DNA from: Bacteroidota bacterium
GTDB taxonomy: Bacteria > Bacteroidota > Bacteroidia > Cytophagales > Cyclobacteriaceae
DNA: 64,000 bases
Reading direction: 5' to 3'
Assembly (NCBI GenBank): GCA_016866235.1
Contig: VGMW01000003.1
Coordinates: forward strand, 124,001-188,000
Each line of letters starts with the position of its first letter. Within the stretch, counting starts at the first letter, position 1. A program made the translations under genes and the position numbers. The notes below the pieces were generated by a model, which saw only the letters and a program-made list of their open reading frames with translations, was not told the origin of the DNA and did not search any database. Shown piece after piece: positions 57,160 through 64,000 of this stretch.

Positions 57160-59015
57160 TTCCCAATAACCTTACCATCTTTAGAAACTACGACCGCAGA
57201 AGGTCCATTGGCGGTATCGATGGTGATGCTGAGTTCACCGGTCTCTTTGATAAAATCAACAGCCAGCGGCAGTCCATCCAACATCAACAAAGGAGACCAG
57301 ACCACAAATCCATCGCTGGCATAAATCTTGGCTACCATTACCGGCACTTTACCATTTACTTTTTCCTGAGAAATAATAACAGGGAAGAAAATTGAATTGC
57401 CCTGGCCTGCAACAGCAAATCCTTTAAAGAATGACTTTTTGCTCACCGCAAAAATTGCTTTATCCAAAGGGAAATCAACTTTAATTCCCACACCTTGTCC
57501 CCCTCCCTGTGAAACCTTTCTGTTTCCTGTTATCTGATAAAAGTAACCAAACGGATGGAGCAAACTATCGTAACGAACTCCTGCTGTGTATGTCTCATCA
57601 TTAAAAACCAACGGCACAAAACCCTCTGATTCTATTCCAGCCTGTGCAGGAACAAGTTTTTTACCATCACGGATGTATTTCAACTCCTCCTTGAGTGCTG
57701 AAACTTGTTGCTCCAAACGACTTAATTCACGGGCAGCGAATTCACGGTAAGTCCGCATGGAGGCCGCCACCATACTTCCCTCCCGATACGTATCCTTAAT
57801 GAATACCCTGAAATCCAATACCTCACTTTCTAAATCTCTATTCAACTCCTTTGATGCAACACTGTCCATCACCCGGATTGCACGCAATTCATTGGAAAGC
57901 CTGTTGAACCTTAGCATCAAATTATCGGTCAGCTTATCCTCACGACCAAGTGCCTGCTCCGATCCATATTGCAATTCCGCCATCTTAATTCTGAACAATG
58001 CATAAGGAAGCGGATCCTCATCATACTTGTATAAGTCAGCATTGAAAATCGTCTTGGATAGCGCCTGCAATTCACCCATCACTGAAACAGAGTCCTGTCT
58101 GATTTTTGACATCAATTCACCCAATTTTATGTCGGAAGCCACAAGGCTTTCGTTGATGGGAAGAATCTCATTTTTTATTGCGTCAATGCAATCCGTGGAG
58201 AACTGGCTGAAATCCCACAGCCTCAAATCATCCTGATAAAAATCAGCACCACCTTGTCCATCCTGCCTGATATCCTTTATTTCCTGCGCCTTCAAAACCT
58301 GATTGTAAGGAACATGGCCGATTTGAGTTTTGATGGACTTGTACATGTTGAGCGAATAATACAAAGAGTCCTGTCTTGATTTCAGTTTTTCTAGGTTGGC
58401 CACAACATCCTCATCGGCCCTCAATAAAAACTGGTTAAGGTTTTCATATGCACCGGTGATCTCTTTAAAAAACTGAACATTGGATTCATATACTGTTTGA
58501 GCCTGAACAAAATAGCGCTTCATGCGCTGCACTTTTTGAAGGCGCTCACGGTTATCGCGAACCTGTTTTTCCAAACGGTAGCGAACATCCTCTAGAGAAA
58601 TACCAAACTTACCTGTACGTTGGTCACGTCGGGCAAAGGATTGAAAGAAATCTTCGTAACGACTTAGTTCTTTATCATCCAGGTTTTTAATAGAAAGTTC
58701 TAAAAAGTAATTGGAGGAGTCCCCCATGATTTTCAATCGATCGGTATCCTTCAGCACATCTGCAGCATTGTATCGCGCCTGATAGATGAACCCCATAAAC
58801 ATGAAAGCATTGGAGTTATCGGTATTCTCAACCAAATACCTTTTCAGGTCATTGAATAAAGTATTGCTGACGTTGCAGATCTGATCTTCGCCCGCACCTT
58901 TTGCGATACCCGCAACAAGCTCAGGGGCAAGTTCCTTCTTGTAGTTTTTTGCTTTCTGGCCATAGACATAACCAGAAAAGTTCAGTGCCAATATGATCAG
59001 GACAAACTTTCTCAC
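57156..59015 (-). CDS. Hypothetical secreted coiled-coil-rich protein
   Basis: Signal peptide RKFVLIILALNFSGYVYG; long alpha-helical segments; GTG start at 59015 preferred over TTG 59030, which lies inside a TATTTTTG box. Confidence 0.65.
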   Translation of the reverse strand: MRKFVLIILALNFSGYVYGQKAKNYKKELAPELVAGIAKGAGEDQICNVSNTLFNDLKRYLVENTDNSNAFMFMGFIYQARYNAADVLKDTDRLKIMGDSSNYFLELSIKNLDDKELSRYEDFFQSFARRDQRTGKFGISLEDVRYRLEKQVRDNRERLQKVQRMKRYFVQAQTVYESNVQFFKEITGAYENLNQFLLRADEDVVANLEKLKSRQDSLYYSLNMYKSIKTQIGHVPYNQVLKAQEIKDIRQDGQGGADFYQDDLRLWDFSQFSTDCIDAIKNEILPINESLVASDIKLGELMSKIRQDSVSVMGELQALSKTIFNADLYKYDEDPLPYALFRIKMAELQYGSEQALGREDKLTDNLMLRFNRLSNELRAIRVMDSVASKELNRDLESEVLDFRVFIKDTYREGSMVAASMRTYREFAARELSRLEQQVSALKEELKYIRDGKKLVPAQAGIESEGFVPLVFNDETYTAGVRYDSLLHPFGYFYQITGNRKVSQGGGQGVGIKVDFPLDKAIFAVSKKSFFKGFAVAGQGNSIFFPVIISQEKVNGKVPVMVAKIYASDGFVVWSPLLMLDGLPLAVDFIKETGELSITIDTANGPSAVVVSKDGKVIGK

Positions 59016-59027
59016 GATGCGGGACTC

Positions 59028-59035
59028 CAAAAATA
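59028..59035 (-). promoter_or_regulatory. Candidate -7 box TATTTTTG upstream of the hypothetical gene
   Basis: Exact TAnnTTTG on the minus strand, overlapping the TTG start proposed by the ORF track. Confidence 0.35.
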
Positions 59036-59072
59036 GAACAAATACCCTTTTGTTTTAACAAAAATCATAGCG

Positions 59073-60134
59073 TTATAGATCCGTTCTTGTTACCCGCTCA
59101 CAATCCATAATGAGTTCAGAACCAAAGAGCTGTGCAGGGGTTCGATAGCCGCCGCTGCCCTTAAATGATCCAAGCCTCAAGGCTATGTTAATACTCATCA
59201 AATAGGTGACCGTGTATCCATTGGGGGTCTCCATCAATGATTGTACCAAATGCCCTTTTTCATTGGATGCCTGCCCCCATAGCAAGGTTTTCCCCGTTTT
59301 TAAGGTATTATCCGAAGGACCGGGAGGCCTGGAGTCAATCTGCTTTTTAATAAAGGTTCTTAGCCAGTTTGTTTTAAAAATCCAACCGAACCGGGTCAGC
59401 AACCTAAACATTCGTATTTGCTTTGCGGAGGCACCCAGGTAAATCCGGATCGATGGAATTCCGGTCGTGTGAAAAGCCGTAGATATATCACCCCAGGAAA
59501 TGCACCATGATTCCATTTTAACAGAACCAAAATCAATCTGACGTTGTCTCAAATTTTCAGGAACAGGCACAAGCTTACCATTCGATCGCATCAAAGATGG
59601 TTCACCAAAATTTTGTAGTGCAGTCTTAGCGGTTCCTCTGGAAACACCTGAAGGAACGGATGCAAATGCCATAACGAGGTTGTTTGCATCCGGTAATCGA
59701 TTTTTCAAGTGTAGGGCAAGGCAATCGGTGGGAACAACATCAAAACCTGTTCCTGGCATTAGCACAACTCCACGCGATGAAGCTTTACCATCCAATAATT
59801 TCAAATCTTCGAAAACTTTATATTCACCGGTGATGTCGAGATAATGTGTTCCGGCTTCGATGCACGCGAGTGCCATGGATTGTGCCGTTGATGAAAATGG
59901 ACCTGCACAATGCAAAACTACAGTGCTCTTTTTAAGCAAATCAACCAAACCCTGATGGTCGGTAATGTCAACAGTGTTACAGGAATAACCAGATTGTTGG
60001 CTTTGAACATTCAATTTTTCAGCGCTGCGGCCTGACAATAAAATCTTCAAGCCTCTGCGTTTACACTCCTGAACAATCAGATTTCCGGTATAACCGTAGG
60101 AGCCATAAACGATTAAATCAAATTCACGATCCAT
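59073..60134 (-). CDS. Saccharopine dehydrogenase / trans-acting enoyl reductase-like NAD(P)-binding protein
   Basis: DLIVYGSYGYTGNLIVQECKRRGLKILLSGRS, VVLHCAGPFSSTAQSMALACIEAGTHYLDITGE, MPGTGFDVVPTDCLA. Confidence 0.88.
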   Translation of the reverse strand: MDREFDLIVYGSYGYTGNLIVQECKRRGLKILLSGRSAEKLNVQSQQSGYSCNTVDITDHQGLVDLLKKSTVVLHCAGPFSSTAQSMALACIEAGTHYLDITGEYKVFEDLKLLDGKASSRGVVLMPGTGFDVVPTDCLALHLKNRLPDANNLVMAFASVPSGVSRGTAKTALQNFGEPSLMRSNGKLVPVPENLRQRQIDFGSVKMESWCISWGDISTAFHTTGIPSIRIYLGASAKQIRMFRLLTRFGWIFKTNWLRTFIKKQIDSRPPGPSDNTLKTGKTLLWGQASNEKGHLVQSLMETPNGYTVTYLMSINIALRLGSFKGSGGYRTPAQLFGSELIMDCERVTRTDL

Positions 60135-60159
60135 TTTATCAATAGAGGTTTAGCATACT

Positions 60160-61290
60160 CTAAGCCTTATAGGTAATTCGGTAGACCACGCCGCGTTTAT
60201 CATCGCTAACCAACATGGATCCATCTGCCATAATCAGAATGTCCACCGGGCGACCAGATACTTTCTGACTTTCTTCGTTTAGCCATCCAGAGGCAAATGT
60301 TTCATAGGCAATTACCTTACCGTTTTCGACCGTGGCCATCCCGATTTTATACCCACTTTTTTTAGACCGATTCCAGCTGCCATGCTCGGCAATAAAAAGT
60401 TTGTTTCGGTATGCGGACGGGAACATGGATCCAGTATAAAATTTCAATCCAAGGGGCGCGACATGGGCGCCCAGTTTTTTTGCAGGAGCAGTAAACTCCT
60501 TGCAGTTACGTTTGTCGCCAAACTCAGGATCAGAAATCTCTCCGGCATGGCAGAAAGGAAATCCGAAATGCTGTCCAGGACCGGAAGCCATATTTAACTC
60601 ACATGGCGGAACATCATCGCCTAACATGTCACGGCCATTGTCGGTGAACCATAAGGAACCATTATCAGGTTGCCAGGTAAAGCCCACAGTGTTGCGAATT
60701 CCCTTGGCAAAAACCTCTAACCCTGAACCATCCGGATTCATCCTGGTCAAAGAAGCGTAAACCGCATCGCCTTTGTCACAAACATTACAGGGCGCACCAA
60801 CGGGTACATAGAGTTTACCATCAGGACCAAAGGCAATGTATTTCCATCCGTGCCATCCATCGGTAGGAAATTTATCATAGACAATCACAGGTTTGCCCGG
60901 TGAAGTCAATTGCTTTTCAATGGACGGGAACTTTAGGATCCGGCTTACTTCTGCGACATACAAATCACCGTTGCGGAAGGCTACACCGTTGGGCATATTT
61001 AAACCTTTTGCGATGGTATATTTTTGCTCAGCTTTTCCGTCGCCATCCTGATCCTTTACGGCATAAACTGCATCACCGGATTTATTTCCGACAAATACCG
61101 TTCCTGATGGCGAGATTGCCAATGATCTGGCGTCATCAACTGTTGCGTACAGGGAAATTGAAAATCCCTTGGGCAGCTTTACTTCTGGGAAGTTTGTTTC
61201 ACCCGTTGCTGTCTCCTTTATTTCAGATTTTCCGGAGCAAAACAATAAAAGTCCGGAACAGATGATGGCAGAAAAACCTGACAATTTCAT
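60160..61290 (-). CDS. PQQ-dependent sugar dehydrogenase-like / sorbosone dehydrogenase-like beta-propeller lipoprotein
   Basis: LPKGFSISLYATVDDARSLAISPSGTVFVGNKSGDAVYAV; GWHGWKYIAFGPDGKLYVPVGAPCNVCD; FIAEHGSWNRSKKSGYKI; lipobox LLLFCSG. Confidence 0.85.
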   Translation of the reverse strand: MKLSGFSAIICSGLLLFCSGKSEIKETATGETNFPEVKLPKGFSISLYATVDDARSLAISPSGTVFVGNKSGDAVYAVKDQDGDGKAEQKYTIAKGLNMPNGVAFRNGDLYVAEVSRILKFPSIEKQLTSPGKPVIVYDKFPTDGWHGWKYIAFGPDGKLYVPVGAPCNVCDKGDAVYASLTRMNPDGSGLEVFAKGIRNTVGFTWQPDNGSLWFTDNGRDMLGDDVPPCELNMASGPGQHFGFPFCHAGEISDPEFGDKRNCKEFTAPAKKLGAHVAPLGLKFYTGSMFPSAYRNKLFIAEHGSWNRSKKSGYKIGMATVENGKVIAYETFASGWLNEESQKVSGRPVDILIMADGSMLVSDDKRGVVYRITYKA

Positions 61291-61361
61291 AATGCGTTGG
61301 TTTTTGGTTAAAACGCCTTAGACCTAGTTTTCAATCTTAAAATCAAGTCTGAAAAGTACCT

Positions 61362-61369
61362 TATTTTTG
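61362..61369 (+). promoter_or_regulatory. Candidate -7 box TATTTTTG upstream of ABC-F gene
   Basis: Exact TAnnTTTG 16 nt before the ATG at 61386. Confidence 0.35.
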
Positions 61370-61385
61370 CCGCTCTTTCAGTAGA

Positions 61386-63284
61386 ATGCTTTCAATAAAC
61401 AACATTTCATACTTCATTGGCGGTCGAGCCCTCTATGAAAATGCTTCTGCGGTGGTCAAACCGGGCGACCGCATCGGACTGATAGGGCTAAATGGCAAAG
61501 GAAAGTCTACCCTACTGAAAATTATTGAAGGCTCTATTACGCCTGACGCCGGTACGATTAGTAAGAGTCGAGATTGCACCATTGGATTTCTAAATCAGGA
61601 CCTCTTATCCTTTCAGTCCGACGACCCGATTCTGGAGGTTGCGCTTGGCGCATTCCGGGAGGCTCGTGAGGTTCATGCGGAAATCGATAAAACCATCCAT
61701 GAGATGGAAACCAATTACTCAGATGTATTGGTTACCAAGCTCACCAACCTGCAGGAAAAATTTGAGCAGCTGGATGGTTACACCATGCAGGCACGAGCAG
61801 AGGAAGTTCTGGAGGGAATTGGATTTTCTACCACCGATTTGAGTCGTCCACTGCGACAATTCTCCGGTGGTTGGCGCATGAGGGTTATGCTCGCCAAGCT
61901 CCTATTGGAAAAGCCATCCTTATTGATGCTGGATGAGCCTACCAACCACCTGGATCTTCCCTCCATTGAATGGGTTGAGAATTACCTGAAAAATTATGAT
62001 GGCGCGGTAATGGTGGTTTCACACGACCGGGTTTTTCTAAACGGAGTCACCACCAAAACCATCGAGGTGACCAACCAGCAGCTGGTCACTTATGAGGGTA
62101 ATTATGATTATTATCTGACTGAAAAAGAACTCAGGGAAGAAATTCAGCAAAATGCATTTGAAAATCAGCAACAAAAAATAAGACAAGCAGAAAGATTCAT
62201 AGATCGCTTCAGGGCCAAAGCCACCAAAGCCCGTCAGGTTCAATCTAGGATTAAGATGATTGAGCGGATGGACATGATTGAGGAAGTCACTGATGATCAG
62301 GCTTCAGTTAATTTTCGGTTTAATTTGAAGCAGCAGAGCGGAAGGAATGTTGTTCAGCTTAATCATATTTCAAAGTCGTATGGTGATCTCTCCATTCTTA
62401 AGGACACAACCATAACGATTGAACGTGGTGATAAAATTGCGTTGATTGGCGCCAATGGAAGAGGAAAATCAACCTTGTTAAGGATTTTATTTGGATCAGA
62501 GCCTATTGAAGGCGAGCGGATCGGAGGATACAATGTGATTACCGGGTTTTATGCACAGCACCAATTGGAATCGCTGCATGTTGAAAATGAAATACTGGAT
62601 GAACTCAAACAGGCGGGATCTGGAAAAACAGACCTTGAACTAAGAAATGTCCTGGGGTGTTTTTTGTTTTCAGACGACGATGTGTTCAAAAAAATCAAGG
62701 TTTTGTCCGGTGGAGAAAAATCGAGGGTTGCGCTGGCAAAAACACTGATTTCAGAAGCTAATTTTTTGCTCCTGGATGAGCCTACCAACCACCTTGATTT
62801 CATTTCAGAAAATATTTTGGTTCAAGCCTTACAGCAATACCAGGGATCGTTTGTGATTGTCTCCCACAACCGACATTTCATTTCTCAGGTTGCCAATAAA
62901 ATCTGGTACATCGAAGACGGACAAATCAAACAATATCCTGGTACCTACGAAGAGTATCAGTATTGGAAGACCAAACAGGTCAAGCTTGAACCTGAAGTCA
63001 AAGTTGCTCCTAAGCCAAAGGAGGTGAAACAGGAGAAGCAGGAAAAGAAAACTGATCCTGGTTTTCCGAAAAAGGACCTTGAAAAAAAGATTTCAAAAGT
63101 TGAAGAGGAGATTGCAGCGCTTGAAACAGAGAAAAGGGGGATTGAATTGGAGATGGCTATGCCTGAAACTTATAGTCAACCTGACCGGTTTCAGGAATTG
63201 AATGACAAGCGCATCAAATGTGAGGATTCGCTTAGGGTTAAAAATCAATATTGGACCGATTTGATGGAAAAGCTTGATAACTAA
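61386..63284 (+). CDS. ABC-F family ATPase
   Basis: Two ABC modules: GLNGKGKSTLLKII / QFSGGWRMRVMLAKLL / LLMLDEPTNHLD and GANGRGKSTLLRIL / VLSGGEKSRVALAKTL / LLLDEPTNHLD; C-terminal coiled coil. Confidence 0.95.
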   Translation: MLSINNISYFIGGRALYENASAVVKPGDRIGLIGLNGKGKSTLLKIIEGSITPDAGTISKSRDCTIGFLNQDLLSFQSDDPILEVALGAFREAREVHAEIDKTIHEMETNYSDVLVTKLTNLQEKFEQLDGYTMQARAEEVLEGIGFSTTDLSRPLRQFSGGWRMRVMLAKLLLEKPSLLMLDEPTNHLDLPSIEWVENYLKNYDGAVMVVSHDRVFLNGVTTKTIEVTNQQLVTYEGNYDYYLTEKELREEIQQNAFENQQQKIRQAERFIDRFRAKATKARQVQSRIKMIERMDMIEEVTDDQASVNFRFNLKQQSGRNVVQLNHISKSYGDLSILKDTTITIERGDKIALIGANGRGKSTLLRILFGSEPIEGERIGGYNVITGFYAQHQLESLHVENEILDELKQAGSGKTDLELRNVLGCFLFSDDDVFKKIKVLSGGEKSRVALAKTLISEANFLLLDEPTNHLDFISENILVQALQQYQGSFVIVSHNRHFISQVANKIWYIEDGQIKQYPGTYEEYQYWKTKQVKLEPEVKVAPKPKEVKQEKQEKKTDPGFPKKDLEKKISKVEEEIAALETEKRGIELEMAMPETYSQPDRFQELNDKRIKCEDSLRVKNQYWTDLMEKLDN

Positions 63285-63285
63285 A

Positions 63286-64000
63286 GTGAATATTGTTGAT
63301 CTACTAAGAAAAAGTTCATTGGTCATCATCCTTTTGATGCTATTGAGCGAAGTTCAGGGGCAGCCTTTGAATGGAATAGAAATTCCAGACGGCAAGATCA
63401 AATCCATTATGATCTATCAGGAGACTGGAGGACCTTATCAGGAAATGCAATCGCCTGCAGCACCATTAGAAGAACAACGGTTGGTGGTAGAGTTCGATGA
63501 TTTGCGCGAGAATTCCGAAACCTATTACGCTAAAATTTTGCATTGTGACCACCGTTGGTCCAGGTCAAGGTTAAGAGACCTGGATTTTCTTGCCGTGTAT
63601 AATGAATTCAATCTTAATGATTTTGCCTTTTCCAACGATACGCACATACCCTATGTGCATTTCAGATTTCCGATACCGGAAGTGAAACTTCCTGGGAATT
63701 ACATTTTATTGGTTTACAGGGATGGTGACTTAAAAAATCTTGCTTTTTCAAGAAGGTTCATGGTGTTCAGCAATCAGATGATGGTGGCACCAATGAATAG
63801 GCCGGGACAAGGAACCTTATATCGAAATCTTCAGGAAATCAATTTCTCGGTAAGCTATGCAGGACTGAATATCCCTGATCCGACCGCAAATATTTTTGTG
63901 GTGGTCCGACAGAACAATCGATGGGATAATGCTCTATATGGGCTCACCCCATCCAGAACAGATACATACCGCGAAAATCTGGAGTTCCAGTTTTTTGATC
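63286..64000 (+). CDS. DUF5103 / T9SS plug-type protein, partial (3' end outside window)
   Basis: Not in the ORF track (runs off the window). Translation from GTG 63286: VNIVDLLRKSSLVIILLMLLSEVQGQPLNGIEIPDGKIKSIMIYQETGGPYQEMQSP...LVVEFDDLRENSETYYAKILHCDHRWSRSRLRDLDFLAVYNEFNLNDFAFSNDTHIPYVHFRFPIPEVKLPGNYILLVYRDG. Confidence 0.8.
   Translation, partial: MNIVDLLRKSSLVIILLMLLSEVQGQPLNGIEIPDGKIKSIMIYQETGGPYQEMQSPAAPLEEQRLVVEFDDLRENSETYYAKILHCDHRWSRSRLRDLDFLAVYNEFNLNDFAFSNDTHIPYVHFRFPIPEVKLPGNYILLVYRDGDLKNLAFSRRFMVFSNQMMVAPMNRPGQGTLYRNLQEINFSVSYAGLNIPDPTANIFVVVRQNNRWDNALYGLTPSRTDTYRENLEFQFFD

Overview
The window looks like a chromosomal segment from a Bacteroidetes genome, probably Cytophagales. 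That call rests on gene content, T9SS C-terminal domains and TAnnTTTG promoter boxes. Most of it is densely packed core metabolism: a 5'-partial menC, queA, terC, ispG, an MlaE/MlaF-type pair, guaA, typA, mtaB, sucC, apt, hutI and an ABC-F ATPase. The centrepiece is a contiguous minus-strand respiratory block of about 16.5 kb (13.2-29.8 kb). It holds alternative complex III (actABCDEF), an aa3-type cytochrome oxidase, heme A synthesis (ctaA/ctaB) and small assembly-type proteins. A consensus TTTG-N19-TAGATTTG promoter lies directly upstream of actA. I see no prophage, transposase, CRISPR array, tRNA or rRNA. The least ordinary items are: (i) a 640-bp convergent intergenic region (47.1-47.7 kb) with a 168-bp tandem duplication and five short perfect hairpins of one family; (ii) a SRAP/YedK-family protein that appears to lack Cys2, Glu and His of the active site; (iii) a decay zone at 55.1-57.2 kb with an N-terminally truncated CapD/FlaA1-like gene interrupted by one in-frame TAG, a 67-aa PID-CTERM-like mini-protein and a headless T9SS C-terminal fragment; (iv) a SCO-position protein without CxxxC and a neighbouring 82-aa secreted CxxC protein in the oxidase cluster; (v) several genes whose -7-like box ends 4-5 nt before the start codon, suggesting leaderless mRNAs. 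I found no clearly new multi-gene system. All family calls come from reading motifs by eye, with no database search.
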